DNA from: Coix lacryma-jobi var. lacryma-jobi
Lineage: Eukaryota > Streptophyta > Magnoliopsida > Poales > Poaceae
Assembly: GCA_009763385.1 (NCBI GenBank)
Contig: CM019831.1
Location: 79,209,845 to 79,273,844, forward strand
DNA length: 64,000 nucleotides
Reading direction: 5' to 3'
The position numbers and the translations under genes are program-made. Below, one piece after another: positions 33,501-44,583 of the stretch; positions within the stretch are counted from its first letter, which is position 1, and each line of letters opens with the position of its first letter. A model generated the notes under the pieces. The model made no database searches. It saw only the letters and a list, made by a program, of their open reading frames with translations, and had not been told where the DNA came from.

Positions 33501-35630
33501 ATGCCCGGTGGGACACCACATTCCAAGATGGTTGAGTTCGACAACACTCAAGTTCTGGACGTGACCATGGATGAGCTGCCACCAGATTCAAGAGATTTGG
33601 TACAGCAAGCATGTGATGTGTTTCAGCACAAATGCTTGATGTCCTTCTCCAAGAACAAGAGCAACAAGGTTTTCCAGAAGCAGTCACTCCCAAGGACTCT
33701 CCTTCCTCATCAATCTGATAGCACTGATGAGGAAGATATTAAAAAAATATCCGAACTTATGTACAAGACTGTATCAGAGGCCATGACCAATCATCAATCA
33801 GCTTTCTTAAACACCTTTCGTGCAGTCATGGTTGGTATTTTCGGCCCAACAGTAGATAAACGTTTTGAAGAAGCCGCTGGTCCGATGCAGGGGCCACTGT
33901 TATTCCCCGTTCCCCAACATCAGAGGAAAACTGCTGAAGACAGCGGAGTTGGTTCAAGCAAAGATGGGATGGTCCTTCATCAGGAACAACAACCTCCCAT
34001 GACTCATAGCCAACTTGCGTTCGGCACGACAGGAAACGTCCCACCATCTGTTTTTAGAGTATCTTCGGCAACAAATAGGTTGCAGAAGAACTTGTATGGA
34101 GATGGATATCAGGAGTTCGTTGATTACAGTGCAATTAATGCTCTCCCGAATCCGGGCTATAAAAATTCAGCAGGGGCATTTCTTCGGGGTCAGGCACAGG
34201 CAGCTCCAGACTCAAGCGTCGACCTCATCATGCATAGGATGGCCGACATGATGCAGAATCAATTCGGCCTGAAGCCAAAGAATCAGTCTTACGCCTACAA
34301 GTCTCCTTATCTGGAGTGGTACAACCGAGTGGCACTTCCTCCATGGGTGAAACCTCCTACTGATCTTACTAAGTTCTCAGGCCAAGATGATACCAGTACT
34401 GTTGAACACATCAGCCGTTACTTGATGCAACTTGGAGAAGCATCTGCAGATGAGGCTTGGAGAATTCGGTATTTCCCACTGTCATTAACAGGACCAGCTT
34501 TCTCATGGTTTACATCTCTGCCAGCAAACTCTATTAATACATGGGCAGAGCTAGAACAGAAGTTTCACGCGTATTTCTTTATGGGTACCAATGAGAAGAA
34601 GTTGGTCGATCTCATGAGTCTGAGGATGAGAGCTAATGAGACACCGCAAGAATATTTACGCAGATTCAGGGAGACTAAAAATCTGTGCTATTCCCTAAAT
34701 TTACTAGATGATCAATTGCCAGGGATAGCTATAGCTAGTATGTTGCCTAATATTAGGGAAAAGCTGTTCGGCATGGAGTTTGATGATCTTGGGCAGTTAT
34801 CACAATGATTGGCAATAATGAATAGTCAGGCTCAGGGGTTTAGGAGAAATAATCAATTCCAGAAAGGTGATGTGGCTAGCGAAATGTATCAGGCCTTCTT
34901 AGAAGAAGCAGCAGAGTATGATGATGAAGATGAGGTGGCTGCAGCTGAGTTAGTCTGGGCAAAAGAGTCGACTCAAGTCAATCAACGATGGTTGAGGCAG
35001 CAAAAAGGTACCTATGATTTTGATGTTTCCAAATCAGATAAGCTATTTGAATTGTTATTGAAGGAAGGACGCATCAAGTTGCCGGAAGGCCATCCCATGT
35101 TGCACCCTGAAGGGGTTAAAGACAAGAGGTATTGTGGTTTCCATAATACCAGATCTCACTCTATAAATGATTGCCGAGTGTTCAGAGTACGGATCCAGAA
35201 GGATATCCAGGAAGGGCATTTGAAGTTCGACGGAAAGATGAAAATTGATGGTAGCCCTTTTGGACAGAATACCGTGTCTTTCTCTGTTAACATGGTCAAT
35301 GCAGATGACCCCAGGGGCAAAAGCAAGATGAAGGTGTTAACCTCTGATAGAGCAAGAGAGACTGGTGCTGTTGACCCCAATCGGCAAATCACAAATGAAG
35401 AGTTTCGGCAACAAGCTCGTTTCCAGAATAGCCGAACTGAAAGGGGTGAGGCTTCTAGGCCCAGAGTCACGACACACATTTTATTAAACAAATGGCATCG
35501 GGAGCAAGAACAGTACCATAAGCAGAAGTTTTATGAGGAACAGAAGTTCATAGAAAAGCAACGAAGGTACGAAGAGGAGATGTACCGAGAAGAACGAGAA
35601 TATATGAGAGAGCAAGAGCAGTCTCATTGA
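33501..35630 (+). pseudogene. Gag of element A
   Basis: One frame with a single in-frame TGA at 34806-34808. The likely start is ATG 33501 (MPGGTPHSK), just inside the internal region; the longer open frame begins in the LTR. The Retrotrans_gag pattern runs from about residue 275 to 430 (PPTDLTKFSGQDDTS, RIRYFPLSLTGPAFSWF, WAELEQKFHAYFF, ETPQEYLRRFRETK). The C-terminal part has HPMLHPEGVKDKRYCGFHN, then a charged, glutamine-rich helix (YEEQKFIEKQRRYEEEMY). The stop is probably a CGA to TGA change. Confidence 0.85.
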
Positions 35631-36044
35631 GAGTGCTCATTCTTCAAATATTGTTGGAATGAAGGCTTGAAGCTGCCTGTTAAGAACAATTGCCCTGAAT
35701 GCAGTGATCAATATTCTGAATACAGGCAGTCTTGAGTCAATCGCCATTCGATCCATGAAAGGCTTGGGGTGCGAATCCCTGAGGACGATCGGCGCTTAAA
35801 AATAGACAATTCCGAGAATCGGCAAGGGAGAAGATTTGTCGATCAAAGTTGGGCTCGCACTGAAGAAGAAGAATACCGTGAATATGTTTGGCAGAAAGGA
35901 TAGTGGTGTCCACCAGGGTTGAGAAGGAGCCGGAAAAGAAGAGTGCAGCGCCTAAGGAACAGAGAATTGGCGCAGGCAGGCGCTAAGACAAAATAAATTT
36001 GGCGTCCTAAAGAAAAGCCTGATGAAGATGATCGTTCGGCTGAT
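35631..36044 (+). pseudogene. Gag-protease linker with cysteine motif (element A)
   Basis: The gag frame goes on past the TGA at 35628 with stops (TGA, TAG, TAA) but keeps a C-FF-KYCWNEGLKLP-NNCPEC segment just after 35630, a zinc-finger-like motif usual between gag and protease in this group. It then becomes arginine-rich. Confidence 0.5.
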
Positions 36045-36961
36045 ATGTGCATGGCATTCTTTCTCCCATCAGAATTCATAGCTCCTGGGGATCAAGACGT
36101 CCAAGAAGAAGTGTATTCGGATTTTGACGAAGACGAATACCATGATCTGATGGCTCAGCTCGTTTTGGCTCAACGGGCAGTCTTTGATAAACCAGCTAAG
36201 CATCGACATTTGAAGACACTTTATATGAGGGGGTATGTTAATGGCAAGCCACTAACCAAAATGTTTATTGATGGAGGAGCTGCCATAAATATCATGCCAT
36301 ATACTACCTTCAGGAAACTCAGGATGACAAGTGAGGATTTATTGAAGACTGACATGGTGTTGAGGGACTTTGCTGGCAATACTTCTGATACTCGAGGAGC
36401 AGTTCATGTTGAATTGATGATCGGGTCAAAAACTTTGATTACTACCTTCTTCATCATCGATGGCAAGGGGGCATATAGTTTGCTTTTAGGAAGGGATTGG
36501 ATACATGCAAACTGCTGTGTTCCGTCAACTATGCATCAAATCCTCATCCAGTGGATTGGAGATGACGTCGAAATTGTCCATGCTAATGATTCAGTGAGTG
36601 TTGCTACTGCAGAACCTATCTACTGGGAATATGATGGTGTCGAGTGCTTCTCTGGAAGAGTTTGGGAAGTAGGTCCTGTGAATGTTTTTGACAAGGACCA
36701 ACAGCCGATTCAAGCGATCGGCTCTCAAAGCAATTTTGGAATAATCCAATTGATGGTAACGGAGGAGAATTGGGACGAGGTTTTGTATCGATTGATGAGT
36801 TAGAAGAAGTAAATATTGATAAGGCCAAAGACGAGACCAATATGTGTCAGTACAAAACTGGATCCGGAGTACAGGTCGAAATTGATAAACCTTCTGAAAG
36901 AATTTTACCTTTTTCCTCTGTTGCTGAAGCTAAAGAAAGATTAAAGGTTCGCGTGAGGTGA
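36045..36961 (+). pseudogene. Aspartic protease of element A
   Basis: A 253-residue frame with a retropepsin-like domain. The active-site region reads MFIDGGAAINIMPYTTF, with DGG where most retropepsins have DTG or DSG, followed by LRDFAGNTSDTRG and the YSLLLGRDWIHAN motif. DGGA variants are known to me in plant gypsy elements. A second short frame to 36961 continues the pol linker (VEIDKPSERILPF). After this the RT is deleted. Confidence 0.75.
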
Positions 36962-36974
36962 CGTACAATAGGAG

Positions 36975-37270
36975 GTTTTTGATGAACTTAAAGAATATAT
37001 GAAGGCGCCATCAGTGTTTTGTACCTCCACAGCTTGGTAAATCTTTCAAGTTGTACGTGACGGCCGATAGCCTAATGATAGGACCAGCCTTTATACAAGG
37101 ATTTGAAAGAAAAGACAGAGTGATAGCCGAAAGATGTTAGACCCAGAGACAAAGTGTTCGGCTACGGAGAAATTTTTTTCATATGTGTATTACTCATGTA
37201 CCGAGCTTCGTCACTACTTATTAAATGCCGAATGCATTGATAGTTTTTGAATTTGATGTGAGGAGATAGT
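36975..37270 (+). pseudogene. RT tail and RNase H remnant (element A)
   Basis: Broken frames still show FKLYVTADSLMIGPAFIQG, LDPETKCSATEKFF and YYSCTELRHYLL, the start of a Tat-type RNase H. Everything between protease and this point that should encode RT is gone, and nothing of integrase is found downstream. 37271-37668 has no recognisable frame. Confidence 0.7.
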
Positions 37271-37668
37271 CGATACATGAGCGGATTCAAGAATATTTGT
37301 ATACAAAAAATAGCCGATGTAAAGCATCGCCTTTAGCGGAAAATACTCCAAGAGTTTAGAATATAGCTGATATTGTTTATATCGCCTTTAGTACAAAAAT
37401 GTTCATGACCCTGGTGACCCTAGCATTTTTCAAGTTAGTAGGTTTATCGGGAGGAGAGAAAGGTGAAGGGCAGTAAATAAGATGCCGAGTGACATGACAT
37501 GTCGAAACGAGATCTAGTCGGCTAAGGTGACGTCATGCGTTCGACAGGTGCTTTTCTGAAGAAATGTTGCAATTAGAGAAGTCACTGAGATAATCAGGAA
37601 ATGCAAATAGACATCATTCAGAGAAAAATAGCTTTGTTTATTCATTTGCAGATACATCCTAGTACAAA

Positions 37669-38490
37669 CTACTCCTGGAACAATCTGTTCAGAACCGACT
37701 GCGGATTGGTGACTTCGGCGAGAGCAGTGGCATGATCATCATAAACTTTGATACCTTCGATTTCATCTAGGCATCCACCTGCGAAGCCAACTGGTAGAAA
37801 GGAGTAGTCCTCATTGGTCCAAGAGCTCATCACCACTAGACCAAGGGAGACGCCAAGGTGCACACCTTGGACGACGACCTGATCTATGCGGCCGTCTATG
37901 GCGTCAAGGCGCGCTTCAGCTGAGTTCCCGTGGGCATTCACCTTGTCGGCAACTCTGTTCACTGCCGTTCTCAGACGGTCATTCTCTGCAGAAAGAACTG
38001 GCGAAAGGAAAAGATGCGTCAGGCAAGGCAAGCCCAATCAGAAGAAGGGAATCGAGTGAGGATTTTACTAACTTGTGATAATGTTGCAAAGCTGCTTCTG
38101 CTGGTCTTCCCACTCGGCTTCCTTGATGCCGTACTTCTTGGATACGTCTTCAAACTCCTTCTGGGCTTTATGCCTCTCCTCGCGGTACCTGAGAGTATCC
38201 AAACGGGTGTGCCAAGGTGAATCATGAGGCTCGGAGGAATCTGGTGACCCAGGAAAAGGATTAGGAGAGGTCATTGGAGTTGCCGTTTCTGGAAAAAGAA
38301 TTCGGGTTTGGCTGGAGAAAGCCCTCACCCTGGAAGGAAAGTGAATACTGAATCAGGAATGGATGGACAAGAAAGCTACCGCAAGGGGGCAGAGGACCAA
38401 TTTTTACCCATAACGCTGAAGAGTTGGTGCTTGGCTTCCTTCCGCTGCATCTCTAGTAGGACGTTTGCTATGGTCACCATTGCCTGCCAT
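37669..38490 (-). CDS. Antisense spliced gene 1 of element A
   Basis: Predicted three-exon gene opposite to gag: exons 38490-38408, 38329-38073 and 37985-37669, about 218 residues. Introns are GT-AG (78 and 87 bases) and removal keeps the frame; a second acceptor 18 bases later in intron 1 also keeps it. A TATA box (ccataaatat, 38600-38591) lies about 100 bases upstream of the ATG. The product starts MAGNGDHSKRPTRD, has a proline/serine-rich part, a charged helix (REERHKAQKEFEDVSKKYG) and a C-terminal part with GVSLGLVVMSSWTNEDYSF. Antisense ORFs are known in Tat elements. Function unknown; it resembles gene 2 in layout. Confidence 0.6.
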
Positions 38491-38590
38491 TAATGAGAAT
38501 ACAGGCGAGGATTCTTTCTCTCTAGCTTGAGCTAAAAGCCGAGAAGTGGAGTTCAATTGGAAGTTGATGGGTGATGACCAGCGTAGGGTC

Positions 38591-38600
38591 ATATTTATGG
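38591..38600 (-). promoter_or_regulatory. TATA box of antisense gene 1
   Basis: The minus strand reads ggttccataaatatgacc, about 100 bases before the ATG at 38490. The spacing fits a short leader. Confidence 0.5.
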
Positions 38601-39199
38601 AACCATGACTTGCACACTGGGAAGCCGAGCATTGAAGTAGGGTTTTCACATTTTATGGGCCATTGTTGGGCCAGGCCGGATTTTTGCTGACTTGAGGAGA
38701 TCGTGACTCCAGAATCGGGAGACCGATGGATTCGGCTAAGGATTGTTGCTGCATAAAGAGCTTAGTTTCGGTTGATTGTCTGGGAACTCATATTACCGAT
38801 TGACACCGAAGACAGGAAGTTTGGCGAATGGTCTTCGAATTGGGAAGGATGATATGTTATTCCAGGCAATGAAGTTTTAATGGAGAAGTCTTCAAACAAG
38901 CTGAAAATAAAAAAAATCCCTTAAGAGGCACTATCCTGACATCATCATTTGGAAAAGTCTGAAACATTAGATCTGAAGTAGCCGATTATAGCAATCACCT
39001 ACGGGACGGAGATGATTGATATGATTATCAGCGATAGTCGATGTGATATACATCGCCGTTGGAGCAAAATAAAAGTCAATGACTATTGCATAAAACAGAG
39101 CACGCATTGATCTCGAAGGATCAGGCACAGATTGATTTCAAGGGTCAAACGGAAAGACTTTTATTTACAAGAAGGGGGTACAAAGTTATAGTGAAAAGA
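38601..39199. other. Spacer between antisense genes of element A
   Basis: About 600 bases without a convincing frame on either strand. It would hold the terminator of gene 2 and the upstream region of gene 1. Confidence 0.5.
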
Positions 39200-39857
39200 T
39201 CAGTTCGTCCACTCTATCCTACTCCTAATCGGGAGATCATGGTCGAAGGAATCAGCCAGATCTGTTCCAGCTTCCTTCATATCATCTACAGAGTGCGCTA
39301 CCCTATATTCCAAACCGCGCTCACAGATGTCAAAACTGCGATAATCAGCACCGGAGTGAATCCGTACGGCGTTGAAGGCAAGCGTTGCGCTGTATCCCAT
39401 GCCGGCCCTGGAGATGTCAGGGAGGATTCGGTTGACCTCATTTACCCGATTCAAGGCTGTCGTACCTGCCACATTAGCCGTGATGGGAAGCTTGGCAACA
39501 GCAGTTTCAAGGGCGTGAAGTTTTGCCTCCAAAGCTGAAAGGAAGAAGAATGAGTAAAGGCAAGAGGAGGAAAACGAAGACAGAAATGATGAAAATATTC
39601 ACCGGCGGCCCGATTACGAGCGACGTCATGCTCCCGGGAGACTCGAGTGATCTCTTGGTCCTTCTCCTCCAAATCAAGTTGAAGGTCTATGACCTGTTGA
39701 GTCAGATTTCCGGGGAAATCATCATCAATCCTCCTGAACAAAAGTAACAAAGTAGAACAACTGCTTCATTGTGAAATAAAATAGAAGAGAGCGACCTTTT
39801 CCTGGAGGTGCTGGAAACGCCAAGCTCGGAACTATGTCTGCTCGCCACACAAGACAT
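39200..39857 (-). CDS. Antisense spliced gene 2 of element A
   Basis: Predicted three-exon gene on the minus strand: exons 39857-39796, 39733-39603 and 39534-39200, about 175 residues. Both introns are GT-AG (62 and 68 bases) and removal keeps one frame. An in-frame stop lies just before the ATG. The product starts MSCVASRHSSELG, has a heptad-like helix (DLQLDLEEKDQEITRVSRE, ALEAKLHALETAVAKL) and a C-terminal segment with MGYSATLAFNAVRIHSGADY. Intron position relative to the helix and a DY motif in the last exon recall gene 1, so the two may be old duplicates. The first intron is short for a plant, which lowers confidence. Confidence 0.55.
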
Positions 39858-40124
39858 CTTCTAGATTGGATTGGGCGATGATATGAGAAAGAAGGGTTTT
39901 TCTTGGTTTGGAGATTGAAACAGGGGAGTTTGAGAGAGTAAGACGAAACAAAGTGAAGGGTGACTTAAAAAGACCCCAAAGAGTGCATTGGGAGATGAAT
40001 CGGCAGGTAAGGCAATTATGGCACGCGAGATTTCTATGAAGGTGGATGCTTCTGGAGGTTCCACGTTAGTATACAGAGGAAAGGAATTTTGGAATAAATA
40101 TTTATCCCAAAATTATGGGGCATG
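39858..40124. other. Upstream region of antisense gene 2 and end of element A interior
   Basis: The minus strand has a pyrimidine-rich leader and a weak TATA-like tttttaag at about 39970. On the plus strand a short aattatggggcatg before 40125 would act as polypurine tract. Confidence 0.4.
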
Positions 40125-41478
40125 TGTTAACACCAGATTTTCGCACGCACGAGGAGATGACAGATGGGCCAGTGTGCGAAGGATGGGCGTATGATGCGTT
40201 TGGCAAATGACCAAGCTCGGTTAGTTCTTGGAGTTTCGGCAAGTGCCTGTGCGGTCGGCTATCTTGCAAGATGGTGATTCTATTCGAAAGGCAAATATGG
40301 CAAGTGAAGCCGGCTTGCACGAGAAGACACGTGACGATGAAGGACGCCAAGAGAAAAATAGGAATAGGACTCGTATTTTCCGAGTTTTATTGTGTAAATC
40401 GTAATCTTTCAGGACTCGTATTTCGCTCAGGGTATAAATATAAACCGTCGGCCATTGTAAAATTGTTCACAACCATATCAATACAAACCGGCCCTGTGCC
40501 ACCTTCGAGTCCTTAGTCGTGTCACCGAGTTCTTCAAGAGGAATCATCGATCCGTCGACCTCCGTAAGTCCTGACAACCTTGTTATCATGTCTAGTATCA
40601 TGCGGTGGATTTAGATATGGTGCAAGTAGTCTTGTTTGTTTCCAATGGTCGTGCGGCGGACCCTTGTTAATGATCAAGAAGTCTTTGCTTATGCTTTGCT
40701 TATGAGTAGATACCGTGCGACAGGCGTTTATTCATATGTTTAGCAAAAGCGAGATAGTTATCGACTCTATTAGATTTGGCAGATCTAATAGATTCATTAA
40801 GTTATCTTGTGTTGCATGTTTTAATTAATTTTGTAACACTCTTTTTGCCCAATCTAGATTGATCTTTGTTTGGCCTTGCTTTACAAGTTTATTTATACCT
40901 TTCAATAATTGTGGATCTTCATTGCATGATTATGATGGCTGAATTAATTTCTAATCTAGATTGTTACATGTTGTGGGTTCATGCATGTCAATCATGTTTA
41001 GGCTTAGATAAAACTAGGTATCGTGCGGCAGATGCAGGTTTTAGATTGGTTTGATCATGTTTGTTTGTATGTTCCTTCCTCATGGATCCCAACTTGGCTA
41101 GCTTGCCGAGCTTCGTTACACGTCAATTCAAAATTTATCTTTATTCGTCCAAGCATGTCTTTTTCATGTATGTCCGTTCGGCAACCAATTGCTTACGTAT
41201 GTTTATGTTTAGAGTTAGCCGAATGAACCTTAAACCTGTTGACAGACAGCTTCTACAGTTGTGTGCCATTGTGATTGGCTTCAAGGCCGTAAATATGTAA
41301 CTGTCTAGTCTCACCCGTCATGTTCCAGTTTTATTTTCATAGTTTTTATCCCTTGTTGGTTTTCTGGTCAAACCGACTGGCACGTCTCCGGATTTCAAAC
41401 TGTCCGGGCACCTGATTGAAGCCACGCTTTTCCGGCTTGCTGTGTGTGAGGCGCGGTACACCTCATTTTGCGCCAACA
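40125..41478 (+). repeat. 3' LTR of element A
   Basis: TGTTAACACC to GCGCCAACA, 1354 bp, without the Mutator-like insertion present in the 5' LTR. TATA box at 40433-40442. Confidence 0.95.
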
Positions 41479-41483
41479 GATAG

Positions 41484-44400
41484 AATAGGTCATTGCCGCA
41501 GAGGCAGTTGATGCAATAGCCATAGAAAACCTGACCATCTGCAACAACAAGGGAAACAAGCCCTGAGTATGAGAGGGTACTCAGCTAGACTTACCCGCCA
41601 TAAACCAGAAATAAATGACACCCAGGAGTATGCAAGGCTAGTATACAGTGGAGCTGGTATGGGATAACATTTTTGCGTAAAACCACAAGTAGTAAGTAAC
41701 TTGTTCTCCTGTTTACTAGCTGCAAGTTTGAGTAATAATTAACCTATTTAACTAGATTAGCTCCTGTACTAACAACAGTCATGGTAGTGATCCAACCATC
41801 ACTATAATATAACAAACAAACCGAATAACAATTGCTAATAGTACCACGATAGTGACCAGTTGTCACGTGTTCCATAATTTCAATATCAAGACCGAGCGGG
41901 GTTCAAGTCAAGTGCTCACTATCCAGGAGCGATGGTGATTATAATCGATTCCTAACCAGCTGGTGATTTTATTTACCACACAAACCACAGTCACCCGTTA
42001 GTGAGCTACAGATAACCACAACACGGTTCCAGGAAGCCGCGGATTCGACTGCCACCAATATACCCGGAGGCAAGCCCGACTGCCAAGGAGTTGGACTTAA
42101 CCACCATCACCCGAGTCTTACTTTTCGCGCCCCCGCATCCCAATACCCCCTTCGTGGCTTTGGCAGATGCGTGGGGTTCGAAAGCCGGCCTGGAACAATG
42201 AGCTGCTTCGCGGTCGGAATGAGTTATCCTTCTAGCTAAATGTGGGACATGCGTTCAACTTGACAAGAAGGTCGTCTTAACAATATACTGTTTTCCCATA
42301 TGACATGACTAGAAATACTGTAGCACAATGCTACAGGAATCTGCCGACCTCCATTATCCACAACACTCAGTTATCTCACTTATTGGCAATATCCCGTTAA
42401 CGGTCAAGTAACCACCTATTACTCGCGGGTAACATAAAGGTTGCCTGACTTCTACTGGTCTAAGCAAGGCTAAGCATAAACTCGAGCCTACCTCTAAATA
42501 GGTAACAAGGGTAATATATCAATGATAGCAAGGTAAGGAATATAATGCATCAACGATATCAAGCAACTCCTATACTTAATGCAACAAGCATAATAATGAG
42601 TAAGTTAATTATAAACCATAGGTAGTTAGAAATGCTTCGGGGCTTGCCTTTCTCAAAGGTGCTGGGCAGGTGGTTCGAAAACTCCGGAAGATCCTCTTCA
42701 GGCTCTTCCCCGTCGGTTCCTGACTCCTGCTCCTGTGGCTGCTGCTCCACAATTTCCTCTGCTGTGGCTGGCTTGCTACCGAACCTGTAATGATTCATAT
42801 GCTAAATGAACGAATGCCATATGTATATGGAACAGATGCATTATCATTAAACTTGACCGAATATGTGCATATCTCTTCTCCAGTACAGTGTAACACCCTA
42901 TCTAGAGAGTAGCTATGCTCAACCACAAAGTGCAGCTAATATGAATGCGCTGAAATGACCATTTCACCCTAGCTGGTCCACATAAAAGAAATGCACATTA
43001 TCAACTTATTTAAACAAATTCACCAAGTTAAACAAGCCTATAACAACAACCTATAGCTAGTAGCTTCAAAAAAATCTACAAAATTTACTGCAGGTTTACA
43101 TTAGAGAATAAAGCTTGCTGTACAAATTCCATGACAATTGGGCTTAAGCATTGTTCTCTATGGAAAAGACAAATAACAGCGTGAAAAGGTGCTTTGAAAT
43201 ACACATCCTCTTGAAAAGTGTCAAACAACAGATTTCACATTTTTCTCCAGAACTTCTTATCACAAGAGCAGTCTATAAAAATTACCAAGCTCATATCATT
43301 TATATTCTATTTACCAACAATCATACAAGAAAACAACATTTAAACAAAATAACTAACATCTTTAGATTTTTCTACAGTCAAACATCAACTATCATTTTTC
43401 TGTGATTCTACAACACCTAACAAACCTAACAAAGTAAGAACCACATTTTTTTGAGCAATATACAATTTATTATGCATTTAACAAGATATCAGCCTAAACA
43501 CAAATTAATTATAACTACACATAAAATTATCACAAACTGAGCATATCACATTTTTCATGGATAGATCTCATCAAAACAAACTTAACAAAATTTATTGCAT
43601 CTAATTTGGATTAACAGAACTCCAGATATGAATTAATCAAAGAAAATCGTCATTTCTGGAAAACATTAAAACAAAACCAACAAACCCTAACTGCTACACA
43701 CACCCGACTCAAACCCACTTCTGCGACTGACTTCTGGGCCCTGGGGTCAAACCGGACCCACCCGTCACATACACCGAAACAGGGGAGAAGTTGACCACGG
43801 CGAAGCTCGCCGTCGGCGAACACTCCGGCGAAACCAACACCATCGGCGGACTCCTCTCCTTCTTCCGCGTCGACTGGTACCACACACTAGCCTAGCATTG
43901 CAGCGGATCAAGCTCACCGTCGGGAATGGCGGCCACGACGGTGCGGACTCACCACGCCGACCATCTCTGGCCACACCGAGGCAAACTAACTTCCGTTCGT
44001 CACTCCCTAGACTTCCTCGAACCCTAATGGAAGCAAAGGCACCAGGGCTTCCACAGCGGATGGCCAGAACCACGGGCATGCCAACTCTGGCAAGCAAGGC
44101 GAACGACGGCGTACTGCGACAACCAAACCCTAATTGGCCGAACTAGCACCCGCTACACCACACACGAACCCTAGCGACTCATGAACATGGGTTAGAACGG
44201 ACGGACTTGCACGGGAAAGGAATCGGCCATGGCGGACCGAGCTTCGCGGTCATGGCGGCCATGGAGGAAACACGTTCCGCGGCTTACCGAAGCTTCTTCG
44301 GCGAGCACGGGTTACGGCAGGGGGTGGAGGAGGTTGAGGCGAGGTCGGTTAGGCGCTTGGTAGGGCGAAGGGACGGTGAACGGTGGCGAACGTCCGACGA

Positions 44401-44583
44401 GCGCCCGGTTCTTTCCCCTTTCCGCCTAGGCACCGACGAACGCGAGGAGGAGCGGGGCAAAGAGGAGGGAGGCGTCTGGCTGGTCAGTGGCGTGCGCGGC
44501 TTCATCAACTGGCCATGCCGCGCGCGTCCACGGGCTCGGCCGGCTGGCGCTCGCCACGCAGCGGGCAAACTATGCGCGTCGTT
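41484..44583 (-). repeat. 5' LTR of element C, main part
   Basis: Continues 30940-31282 after element A and aligns with 2190-3662 and 8604-10195. It has about 52 bases (42946-42997, starting gcgctgaaatgacc) missing from the other copy at the element I insertion, and lacks about 30 bases near 2190. It is cut at 44583 by element D. Confidence 0.9.

Larger units (their letters stand above)
31283..41478 (+). mobile_element. Non-autonomous Tat-lineage element A
   Basis: Inserted in the 5' LTR of C with the target duplication gatag (31278-31282 and 41479-41483); the empty site is seen in the other LTR of C at about 2170. LTRs are 31283-33489 (enlarged by a Mutator-like insertion) and 40125-41478. 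The inside has gag, protease and a remnant of RNase H but no RT catalytic region and no integrase, plus two spliced genes on the opposite strand. It would need enzymes from an autonomous Tat element. Confidence 0.9.
1836..44583 (-). mobile_element. Tekay/Del-type Ty3/gypsy chromovirus C, multiply interrupted
   Basis: A minus-strand element. Its 3' LTR is 1836-10921 (split by I), gag-pol is 15309-10963, the accessory H3-like gene runs from 30139 to 15608 (split by H and G), the degenerate PBS is 30926-30937, and the 5' LTR starts at 30940 and is split by A and then by D at 44583. The remaining 0.7 kb or so of the 5' LTR must lie beyond element D and the window. The LTR is about 4.1 kb and starts TATAACACC (canonical TG mutated to TA). 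Gene order gag-PR-RT-RH-IN-chromodomain and the long LTR place it in the Tekay/Del group. Confidence 0.85.
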
